Positions 53,716 to 61,172 of a stretch of DNA of 64,000 nt are shown here, piece by piece. Under the pieces are notes generated by a model. It worked only from the letters and a program-made list of their open reading frames with translations. It did no database searches and was not told the DNA's origin. Made by a program: the position numbers and the translations under genes. Numbering within the stretch: the stretch's first letter is position 1; every line of letters begins with the position of its first letter. The DNA is from Parasedimentitalea denitrificans (GTDB taxonomy: Bacteria > Pseudomonadota > Alphaproteobacteria > Rhodobacterales > Rhodobacteraceae): contig NZ_QHLQ01000016.1 in the NCBI RefSeq assembly GCF_011813015.1, positions 34,248-98,247 on the forward strand, in the 5' to 3' direction.

Positions 53716-54348
53716 TTAGCCGAAGTACGCGGAACTCAAGTATTGGTTCGCCTCCCTTGATTGGGATGCGTCAAAGACGCGGGTGTAGGGGGCAGCTTGT
53801 AGGGCGATTGCCGTTTTTGGCACTACGTCCACGGCATAAGCCCAGGCGGTTTCAACCGAGTCGAAAGCGTAGAAGCCACCCAAGGTGTTGGTCCGCATTC
53901 CGCTGAGCCATGTCTTTGCCAGCAACCCTGGTTGGGTTTTCAGAACCGGATTGCGGTCCCGCCAAGGCGCGTTTTCAAACGGCACGGACACCTGCATTTC
54001 CGCATAGACAAACGCTTTGGCTGGTTTGGCTAACTCCCCAGAAAAATGAGGAGAGTTCATCTCAAGACTGGCGTCTCGAACCGCTGTTGCATCGAACAAT
54101 CGTGAGACATAGGTAACACCCAGCGATCGCGCTTTTTCAGATAATGTCGCGGTTGCAAACTGTGTCGCGTCACCTAATTCCGCAAAAGTGTAAAAGCCGG
54201 CAGAGCTGTTGTTGCGGCAGTCTGATAGCAATGTGACGTCAAGCAAGCCTGCTTCCTGAAAATCCGTTTCAGGCGCGGGGGGCCAAAGGGCAGAGTTTGC
54301 CGGATCTGGACCATGGAGCTCTGCATAGACAAAGGCTGCGGGGGGCAT
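53716..54348 (-). CDS. Tandem YdhR-like ferredoxin-fold protein
   Basis: A 210-residue protein made of two similar halves. AFVYAELHG...SAGFYTFAELGDA...TYVSRLFDA in the first is echoed by AFVYAEMQV...LGGFYAFDSVETA...PYTRVFDA in the second. The pattern fits a duplicated dimeric alpha-beta-barrel (YdhR/putative monooxygenase). One chain would then fold as a pseudo-dimer. Start 54348 is chosen for the AAGGA six bases upstream. It lies between the glyoxalase and hydrolase genes on the same strand. Confidence 0.6.
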   Translation of the reverse strand: MPPAAFVYAELHGPDPANSALWPPAPETDFQEAGLLDVTLLSDCRNNSSAGFYTFAELGDATQFATATLSEKARSLGVTYVSRLFDATAVRDASLEMNSPHFSGELAKPAKAFVYAEMQVSVPFENAPWRDRNPVLKTQPGLLAKTWLSGMRTNTLGGFYAFDSVETAWAYAVDVVPKTAIALQAAPYTRVFDASQSREANQYLSSAYFG

Positions 54349-54393
54349 GGCCTGTCCTTTCATAATGAGGGAGAAATGTGTGAATGGAAGGTC

Positions 54394-54816
54394 TTACTCA
54401 GCTTCGATCAGTTCGATCCTGTAGCCATCGGGGTCTTCGACAAATGCGATGATCTCACGGTGGCCTGTTTCGTCAGGAGCCATCTTCATGGGGCCGGGAG
54501 CGCGCACGATGTTGACACCCAAATCGACAAGGTTGTTACAGGTTGCCTCAATGTCGCTGACCTCAAGCGCAATGTGCCCGTATCCAGATCCATGTGAATA
54601 ACCATCACTATCCCAATTGTGGGTCAGCTCGATCAGCGCATTACCGTCGTCATAACCAATAAACACCAACGTAAAACGCGCGTCGGTAAACGTTTCCCGG
54701 CGAAGTTCACGCATCCCCAAAGCGTCGTGGTAGAAGCGCAAGGACCGGTCCAGATCAGCAACCCGGATCATTGTGTACAGGATGCGGCTGGGCAATATTT
54801 TACTGTGAAGTGTCAT
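54394..54816 (-). CDS. gloA: Lactoylglutathione lyase (glyoxalase I)
   Basis: A 140-residue protein of standard length. YTMIRVADLDRSLRFYHDALG, FIGYDDGNALIELTHN, HIALEVSDIEA and VEDPDGYRIELIE contain the four metal ligands (His/Glu) of GloA. It converts the methylglyoxal-glutathione adduct to lactoylglutathione. AGGAGA precedes the ATG. It sits in a minus-strand row with a cupin gene upstream and the YdhR-like gene downstream, an electrophile-handling context. Confidence 0.92.
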   Translation of the reverse strand: MTLHSKILPSRILYTMIRVADLDRSLRFYHDALGMRELRRETFTDARFTLVFIGYDDGNALIELTHNWDSDGYSHGSGYGHIALEVSDIEATCNNLVDLGVNIVRAPGPMKMAPDETGHREIIAFVEDPDGYRIELIEAE

Positions 54817-54879
54817 CTTAAAATCTCCTAAAGGGAGGGACCTCAGCCCAAGTATCCGGGGCTGAGGTGTGCCAATGGA

Positions 54880-55620
54880 TCAGTTGGTGGCTGTCTGGGA
54901 TGGGATCAGGCGGAATGAAATCACCTTGGCGGGAACTTCGGTTGAGCCGTTTCTGATCTCGGTTCCAGATACACTTTCCGGCAGCGAGAAGCTCTGACCT
55001 GCCACAATGCGCTGCGTTTCAACACCTGGGGTTTCAATGACAACAATGCCCTCGGCCACAATGCCTACTGTTGCGACATCACTCTCAACAACAATGGCGT
55101 CTGCGGCGGGAATGTTGACTTCGTGAATGTCGACCTGATTGATGTCGGTGTCGTTGATATCAAAAGTTGGCAGAGTGCGGCGGTCGATGGCTTCGGTGGG
55201 CGTGTCCTCAAATACGATAAACGGCTCACCTTCCTGTTCCAAGTTGAAGTCAATAAAGATCGCTTCTTCGGTGGCCGATGCGTTGTCAAAGCGCAGGATC
55301 CGCTGGTCCACGGGTTCAAAAAAGGCATCGCCTGCGTTCAGAACCTGCGGCTTTTCACCTTCGACCTGATAGATAATCGAACCCTTGGCGACATAACCAA
55401 CCGCAGGTGCGTCATGGGTGTGAACAGGAGCAACCTGGCCAGGAGCAAAGTGGAAGTCGCCTGCTTCCACTTGAACAACATGGCGTGTTTCAAAGTTGGC
55501 AGTCAGCAGTTTGACCGAGTTGCTTTGTGTTTCAGCCGACGGCGCAGTGGCGACAAACCCTGCAGTGGCAAGAGCCGAAATGGCGGTGAAGGTGCGGGTT
55601 TTGGTGAAGAAAGAGTTCAT
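54880..55620 (-). CDS. Exported cupin-domain protein
   Basis: A 246-residue protein. The N-terminus (FTKTRTFTAISALATAGFVA) is a signal peptide. Two cupin halves follow: HFAPGQVAPVHTHDAPAVGY, with the His-x-His metal motif and GDAFFEP, then a second, motif-poor half (IVAGQSFSLPESV). ATG 55620 is favoured because AGGA lies eight bases before it. It is the first gene of the minus-strand run and faces the HxlR gene across an interval with two identical palindromes, so HxlR control is likely. Confidence 0.7.
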   Translation of the reverse strand: MNSFFTKTRTFTAISALATAGFVATAPSAETQSNSVKLLTANFETRHVVQVEAGDFHFAPGQVAPVHTHDAPAVGYVAKGSIIYQVEGEKPQVLNAGDAFFEPVDQRILRFDNASATEEAIFIDFNLEQEGEPFIVFEDTPTEAIDRRTLPTFDINDTDINQVDIHEVNIPAADAIVVESDVATVGIVAEGIVVIETPGVETQRIVAGQSFSLPESVSGTEIRNGSTEVPAKVISFRLIPSQTATN

Positions 55621-55772
55621 TTTCATATTCCTATTGGGTCGCTCAGGAGAATTCCCGATGCACATGTTTCTTGGGTCAGAGAGACTATCTCTCTGGGTGG
55701 GATCGACTTACGTTGTAGGTTTTCACGAAGGTGACCCGATTGTTGGGCATCTCAGGATAGGCAGTTAATTAG

Positions 55773-55826
55773 CTTGCGTTTTGCAAGGCGTGACTCTTCA
55801 TAACTTTACACCTTGCGTTTTGCAAG
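55773..55826. promoter_or_regulatory. Twin HxlR operator candidates
   Basis: CTTGCGTTTTGCAAG occurs twice in perfect form, at 55773-55787 and 55812-55826, 39 bp apart. Each is an inverted repeat CTTGC-N5-GCAAG. They lie in the interval between the divergent cupin (-) and HxlR (+) genes, 21 bp upstream of the HxlR start. Confidence 0.75.
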
Positions 55827-55846
55827 ATGTTTTTTTAAAAGTTCAC

Positions 55847-56263
55847 ATGACAAAAAATAAAACAAAAATCAGACAGACAGGGTGCCCCGTCGCTTTTGGT
55901 CTGGATATCTTTGGTGACCGGTGGACGCTGCTGGTCATTCGCGAAATCATGCTGCGTGGTAGGCGGACCTACAGCGAGTTCATGGAGATGGAAGAAGAAA
56001 TTGCCACCAATATCCTGATCGACAGGCTGAAGTCTCTGGAAGCTGAAGGACTGGTGGATAAGGAACGTGATCCACAAAACCGACGCAGTTTTCTGTATTC
56101 ACTGACCAAGAAAGGCCGAGATCTGGCGCCGATCCTGCTGGAAATCATCATTTGGAGTGGAGAGCACGACAAGCGTTCATTTGCTCTGACCGAGGTTCTC
56201 GAGAAAATTGAAGCGGATCGAGAGGGATTTGAAAGTGGGCTAAGATCAGAAAAAGGTTGCTGA
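55847..56263 (+). CDS. HxlR-family transcription regulator
   Basis: A 138-residue protein. CPVAFGLDIFGDRWTLLVIRE is the family opening, with a Cys that often senses electrophiles or redox state. RRTYSEFMEMEEEIATNIL is the DNA-reading helix region and RRSFLYSLTKKG the wing. It probably represses the divergent cupin-gloA-hydrolase unit and itself through the two palindromes. ATG 55847 is chosen because an earlier in-frame start runs through the second palindrome. Confidence 0.88.
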   Translation: MTKNKTKIRQTGCPVAFGLDIFGDRWTLLVIREIMLRGRRTYSEFMEMEEEIATNILIDRLKSLEAEGLVDKERDPQNRRSFLYSLTKKGRDLAPILLEIIIWSGEHDKRSFALTEVLEKIEADREGFESGLRSEKGC

Positions 56264-56375
56264 AACATGCGGCGGGAACAGCTGTATTGTCTCAGCGAAA
56301 TGTGCCAAAGACCAAGTTATAAACAAAGTCGCCTTTGGCTCGGTTAAGAGCGGGTTGATAGTTTTTTCCTCAACC

Positions 56376-57287
56376 TTAAAGCAGAGTCCTGATCGTCTGA
56401 ATTTCGTGTACCCTTGCACGTTCTGCGAATGCTTCGAGGATGGAAATAGCAACTTCTACGCGACGCGGGGTATATCTACGATCTGGTCGTAAAATGTGAA
56501 TGGAGCGGTCCGTGTGCCAGAAATCATTCAGAATTGGTGTAAGTGTTCCATCGGAGAGTGTTTTTCCGAAGCCGCCAATAGCCATGTAGGCAATACCCAG
56601 TCCCCGAGAGCAACCATCAAGAATTGCCTGTCCTGAATTCAGATTGAGCCGACCTGTAACTGCGACATCCAGGAGCTTTCCCTTTTCCGTAAATCGCCAC
56701 GTGTTGGAATGTGTCAGAATGCACTGGTGTTCCTTCAGTTCAGCGGGATAAAGCGGTTTTCCGTTGCTGGCTAAGTATTCAGGCGATGCGGCTGCAACTC
56801 TTGTCCTCGAAGACAGAGGTCGCGCAATCAAGCCACTATCCTGCATAGGACCAGCCCTGATTGCAAAATCATACCCTTCGCTAAGGATGTCGACCTGACG
56901 CGCGTTGAAGTCGATCACAATTTCAACGTTCGGATGCAAGGCAGCCATTTCATTCATCGCAGGCCCAACAACTTGATCCGCGAAGGAGCCAGAGAGTGAG
57001 GCAACCCGCAACCGGCCTTCCAAGTTGTGCTGTGCACTGGACACTTCGGAAAGCGCGGCTTCGAGATCATCTGCAATTTTCTCGGAACTTCTTCGCAGAG
57101 TTTCTCCCGGCTGTGTCAGATGAACAGAACGTGTGCTTCTCTGGAACAGTTTGGTGCCCAGCCGTTCTTCCAGCCGTGCAACTTGGCGGCTGACATGGGG
57201 AACTGACACGCCCAGAATTTTTGCCGCTCCTGTGAATGATCCTGCCCGTACAACGGCAAGAAATTCTGTCAGCCCATCAGAGTTCAT
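56376..57287 (-). CDS. LysR-family transcription regulator
   Basis: A 303-residue protein. LTEFLAVVRAGSFTGAAKIL and VSVPHVSRQVARLEERLGT form the LysR helix-turn-helix. The effector domain follows from about residue 90 (GRLRVASLSGSFADQVVGP). It is divergent from the old-yellow-enzyme gene with about 100 bp between, so it probably controls it. The start at 57287 matches family length. Confidence 0.9.
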   Translation of the reverse strand: MNSDGLTEFLAVVRAGSFTGAAKILGVSVPHVSRQVARLEERLGTKLFQRSTRSVHLTQPGETLRRSSEKIADDLEAALSEVSSAQHNLEGRLRVASLSGSFADQVVGPAMNEMAALHPNVEIVIDFNARQVDILSEGYDFAIRAGPMQDSGLIARPLSSRTRVAAASPEYLASNGKPLYPAELKEHQCILTHSNTWRFTEKGKLLDVAVTGRLNLNSGQAILDGCSRGLGIAYMAIGGFGKTLSDGTLTPILNDFWHTDRSIHILRPDRRYTPRRVEVAISILEAFAERARVHEIQTIRTLL

Positions 57288-57389
57288 TATTTCCACCAAG
57301 TAATAGTGTCTTGTCAAATTAACGACTAATCCTTCCACACGGAAATAACAATATTGCTGTCAGGTAAAACATCTATGGAGCGACAACAG

Positions 57390-58487
57390 ATGACTGCGAT
57401 ACTTTTTGATCCCATCCAACTGGGCGACTATCACCTGAAAAACCGTATCTTTATGGCCCCGATGACCCGGGCACGCACTGGACCCGCTGGCATACCAAAT
57501 GAACTTGTAGCCACCCATTATGCCCAACGGGCGAGCGCTGGACTGATCATTTCAGAAGCGACCGCGGTTCACCCACGCGGTGATGGCTGGCCAGGGGCTC
57601 CGGGTATCTACACGGATGAACAGCAAGCCGGATGGTCAACCGTTGCTGATGCTGTTCACGCTGCAGGCGGGCGTATCTTCATGCAAATCTGGCACATGGG
57701 ACGGGCGGTGATTTCTGAGGCCATCGAAGGGCAGAAACCGCTGGCGCCGTCGCCCATTCCTGCAGCAGGTGAACTTCCCAATAGCAAAGGCATCCCGACC
57801 GCTTTTGACACCCCGGAAGCCATGTCCATAGTGCAGATCAGGGAAACCGTTTCAGCCTTCGCGTCGGCAGCTCGGCGTGCAATCGACGCTGGCTTGGATG
57901 GGGTCGAAATTCACGCTGCCAATAACTTCCTCATCGACTCATTTCTGCGCGATGGAACCAATCAACGGAAAGATGAATACGGCGGTTCGCTCGAAAACCG
58001 CAGTAGATTTCTGCTGGAAGTTGTTGATGCGGTCGCTGCTGAGATCGGCGCGGGCAAGGTTGGTGTACGCTTCTCTCCTACTAACGCAGTTTTTGGGATC
58101 AGCGACAGTAATCCAAAGGCGATTTTCACCTACGCGGCGCGTCAACTGTCTAAACGCAACTTGGCCTATCTGCACGTGCTTGAACCCGCGTTGGACAGTG
58201 GTAGCCCGATGTCTGTCGGTCTGCCAACGGTCGCGCGTGCGTTGCGTGAAGAATACGAAGGACTGATGATCCTCAATGGATCGCTCTCAAATGAAACGGG
58301 GCAAAGTGCTCTGGCATCCAATACTGCAGACGCCATCGCTTTCGGCATTCCATTCATCTCCAATCCTGATCTTGTGGAACGGTTCAAAAACAACATCACT
58401 CTCACAGAGGCAAACCCTGACACATTCTATAGCGGCGGCGCAGAAGGGTATGTTGATTATGCGCCGGTAGAGTTCGAAACCGCTTAG
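57390..58487 (+). CDS. nemA: Old yellow enzyme, N-ethylmaleimide-reductase type
   Basis: A 365-residue protein. DPIQLGDYHLKNRIFMAPMTRAR is the OYE N-terminus, IWHMGRAV and EIHAANNFLIDSFLRDGTNQR carry the FMN and substrate-binding residues (in most homologues the second motif reads HGANGYL; here the Gly is Ala). It reduces activated C=C bonds of maleimides, enones and nitro compounds with NAD(P)H. ATG 57390 fits the family; GGAG lies eight bases upstream. A terminator follows directly. Confidence 0.92.
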   Translation: MTAILFDPIQLGDYHLKNRIFMAPMTRARTGPAGIPNELVATHYAQRASAGLIISEATAVHPRGDGWPGAPGIYTDEQQAGWSTVADAVHAAGGRIFMQIWHMGRAVISEAIEGQKPLAPSPIPAAGELPNSKGIPTAFDTPEAMSIVQIRETVSAFASAARRAIDAGLDGVEIHAANNFLIDSFLRDGTNQRKDEYGGSLENRSRFLLEVVDAVAAEIGAGKVGVRFSPTNAVFGISDSNPKAIFTYAARQLSKRNLAYLHVLEPALDSGSPMSVGLPTVARALREEYEGLMILNGSLSNETGQSALASNTADAIAFGIPFISNPDLVERFKNNITLTEANPDTFYSGGAEGYVDYAPVEFETA

Positions 58488-58498
58488 AAGGAGGAAGT

Positions 58499-58541
58499 AT
58501 TCAGCCGCGCCTGCTTTCCTCAAGCGCGGCTGAATAAATTT
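58499..58541 (+). terminator. Terminator of nemA
   Basis: ATTCAGCCGCGC and GCGCGGCTGAAT form a perfect 12-bp stem, followed by AAATTT, 11 bases past the stop codon. It is a strong intrinsic terminator. Confidence 0.85.
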
Positions 58542-58653
58542 ACCGGATGACCCGAATTGATATCTGTACGGGTCACCCAAAGCGGTCGCTCAACTACTGA
58601 AAATTTCGGTAGTCAGCATGCCAGTTACTATTCTTTAAAAACTCGCAGACAAT

Positions 58654-60879
58654 TCACTCTGCTGCACGTCTGATTTCTGATTTGAGCAGGCCAAAAGAAT
58701 GAAGCTTTAATACATGCTTTACTTCGTCAGTTGACTGCTCCGTGTCAGTATAAACAGTGATGCACTCTTCCCGACCCATTTGCTGGCTGCTAAGCTTAGT
58801 ACAAAAATGGTCACCCTTGATGTACCAATTACCTGTCAAAATTTGACCATTCAGCCATTGAAATTCCATCGAAATCTTACCGTCACTCCGGCGGAATTCT
58901 TTGTAAGGTGCGCCAAAAGAATCTTTATCATGAGTCTCCACGTATCGGTCAGAGAACAGCTCGATAAGGTCGTCATGCAACACTCTTTCGTGGTCGGTAC
59001 TATTCGCAAAATCGTATGGCGTTTCTGGAAGCCCAGCTGCAATCATGGCGTCAGCCCAAGCCTTAAAAATGCTCGGGTCAGAATAACTGTCGAATAGCGG
59101 TTTGTACCAGATCACGCTTAGCCATGGCACTTCTTTCAGAAGCTCGTTTATATAGGTTTTTGCAATCTCAACATCACCGTTTCGCGCATGCGCCTCAGCC
59201 AGCAACAGTTGCAGAGAAAGTTTCGCTTCTCCCGTTTGAATGCCTGCAACGAGTGAAAGAGCCTTCTTAACATTGCCTAACCTAAGATATTGCTGCGCGA
59301 GGTCTCGTTTTTCACCCACGTTGAGCCTTGGAGAAAGCTCTTCATATGCGACAAACTCCTCCCTGGCAGTGGAATATTCGCCTGATGCGAGTAACACCAA
59401 CCCAAGAACTTTCCTCAACCGTGGATCGTCTGTTTCCAGAAAGATCGCAGCCCGAGCTTCCGACAACGCCTGCTCAAGGTTTAAATGCTCAATATGCAAT
59501 CGTATTCGAAGGCCGATTGCACGTGCATTTTGTGCGTCTGCGGCTAATATGGTTTCGATTGTTTTTTCAAGGTCAACAAAAGCTTCAGGCACAGGTTTGA
59601 CTGTGTTCCAACTCCGATTCCAAATTATATAGTTCAATTCTGCATAGCCAATTTTGGCGTCAACGAAACTTGGATCAAGTTCCATAGCTTTTTCATAAAG
59701 CAGAAGCGCCGGTTTGATTTTCGAGAAATTCCTGCCGTTCAACAGTCGCTGCGCTTTGACGAAATCGAGATAGGCCTCAATATTGCTGGTTAGTCGGGCG
59801 TTGAAAACTGAGCGTTCCGAGTTACTTATCTTGATTTTCATTGCGGCGGCCGCGTTCTGCTTTGCCGTTTCCAGAAGGTCGAAAAAATGCTCTGATGGTG
59901 CACTCAAAGTTTGTTTCCAAATGACCTCTTCACTTCCGTCTTGCGTGTCGCGAAGGCGCGCCGATATTTCAACGTCACCGTCTTTTGCGCCGACAGTTCC
60001 GTCCAGAATATAACGGACGTCGAATTCTTCAGGCAGGTCCTCGCGCATGACCTCGATTCCTTTGTATTCCATTGAAACGTTGCGCGGTACAATTGTCAGC
60101 CCTTTCAACCGAGCGAAAGAAGCGATCAGGTTTTCAGTCGCCGCATCGGCAAATGTCTTGTTAGAGGGAATTCCGGCTTTCAGCGGTAAAACCATGAGGC
60201 TGGGTGGCCCGGTTTCGCGTGTCGCGAACCTGTCAAAGGCAAAGTATCCGCCGCTTGCGATCAGCACAAAGATGGCAAATGCGGCCAACACGTTTCGGAC
60301 CAGATCGGAACGCAGCATTCCTAAGTTGACGATCTTGCCGATGTCACCGGGATCAAGTAAAACTTTGAACGTTGGAATTGGTTCAGACAGGTTCTTTACT
60401 TTCTGCGGGCCAAGATCAGCGAACCCAAGATCAAGCTTACCTTTCACATTGTTAAAAACAGCCTCTGAAATGTAAATGCCGCCCGGTTCTGCCAGACCTT
60501 CCAATCTTGAGGCCACGTTCACGCCGTCACCGAAAATATCGTCGCCGTCGTGAATGATGTCACCAAGATTGATACCGACGCGATAGGCAATGCGACGGTC
60601 TTCGGGGATGTCCATCTCGCGGTCTGCCATCTCACGCTGGACGGCAACCGAGCACAATACAGCGTTAACCGCGCTGGGAAACTCGATCAGTGCTCCGTCG
60701 CCAGTGGTTTTGACAACACGGCCACCGAATTCTTTCACTTTTGGCCTGATGAGATCGTCGTTGATCACCTTTTGCCGAGCGATCGTACTTGCCTCATCGA
60801 CTTCCACCAGACGGCTGTAGCCAACCATGTCGGCGGCAACAATCGCGGCCAGTCTTCTGGAATCCAATTTGGTGGACAT
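58654..60879 (-). CDS. Class III adenylate/guanylate cyclase with TPR domain (copy 1)
   Basis: A 741-residue protein. Residues 5-170 form the cyclase domain: AADMVGYSRL and TTGDGALIEF hold the two metal aspartates, and GDGVNVASRLEGLA the Asn and Arg of the transition-state site. One membrane helix lies at about 197-215 (LAAFAIFVLIASGGYFAF). Residues 230-345 resemble the FlgO/TolB-type domain, and 360-600 are TPR repeats. It probably makes cAMP in response to a periplasmic or protein signal. It is a paralogue of the next gene. Confidence 0.9.
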   Translation of the reverse strand: MSTKLDSRRLAAIVAADMVGYSRLVEVDEASTIARQKVINDDLIRPKVKEFGGRVVKTTGDGALIEFPSAVNAVLCSVAVQREMADREMDIPEDRRIAYRVGINLGDIIHDGDDIFGDGVNVASRLEGLAEPGGIYISEAVFNNVKGKLDLGFADLGPQKVKNLSEPIPTFKVLLDPGDIGKIVNLGMLRSDLVRNVLAAFAIFVLIASGGYFAFDRFATRETGPPSLMVLPLKAGIPSNKTFADAATENLIASFARLKGLTIVPRNVSMEYKGIEVMREDLPEEFDVRYILDGTVGAKDGDVEISARLRDTQDGSEEVIWKQTLSAPSEHFFDLLETAKQNAAAAMKIKISNSERSVFNARLTSNIEAYLDFVKAQRLLNGRNFSKIKPALLLYEKAMELDPSFVDAKIGYAELNYIIWNRSWNTVKPVPEAFVDLEKTIETILAADAQNARAIGLRIRLHIEHLNLEQALSEARAAIFLETDDPRLRKVLGLVLLASGEYSTAREEFVAYEELSPRLNVGEKRDLAQQYLRLGNVKKALSLVAGIQTGEAKLSLQLLLAEAHARNGDVEIAKTYINELLKEVPWLSVIWYKPLFDSYSDPSIFKAWADAMIAAGLPETPYDFANSTDHERVLHDDLIELFSDRYVETHDKDSFGAPYKEFRRSDGKISMEFQWLNGQILTGNWYIKGDHFCTKLSSQQMGREECITVYTDTEQSTDEVKHVLKLHSFGLLKSEIRRAAE

Positions 60880-61018
60880 ATGTGCCCCGCAACTAAAAAA
60901 AACGTCGTGTCCCTATCCAGGGCGACCATACACAAGTTTCAAGAATTAGTCATTTCCGTTGAATTTCTGCGATCACATTGCAACTTGCGGTTCAACAGCC
61001 GCGGGCAAAGGCTCAAGG
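60880..61018. repeat. Duplicated upstream region, copy 1
   Basis: The segment after the cyclase start (TGTGCCCCGCAACT..., ACGTCGTGTCCCTATCCAGG) is nearly identical to 63402-63541 upstream of copy 2, showing that the duplication included the promoter. It should hold the promoter of each cyclase gene. Confidence 0.8.
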
Positions 61019-61172
61019 GAGTGCATCGACGCATAACAGTCGGTAGGGCGGACAAATCGAATTATCGCTATAGAAGTCACATTTGAGGCGGACAGCCCAA
61101 GCCAGATGCCCAAATGTTGCATCATCCGGTTGTCGACGTGTCTACGATAGCTACTTTGAAGCTCGTGGCCGG

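Noticed and set aside
57287..57348. TTATTTCC...GGAAATAA inverted repeat between LysR and nemA genes
   Set aside because: The arms are 46 bp apart and AT-rich, and one covers the LysR start codon. They do not form a LysR T-N11-A site and may be chance.
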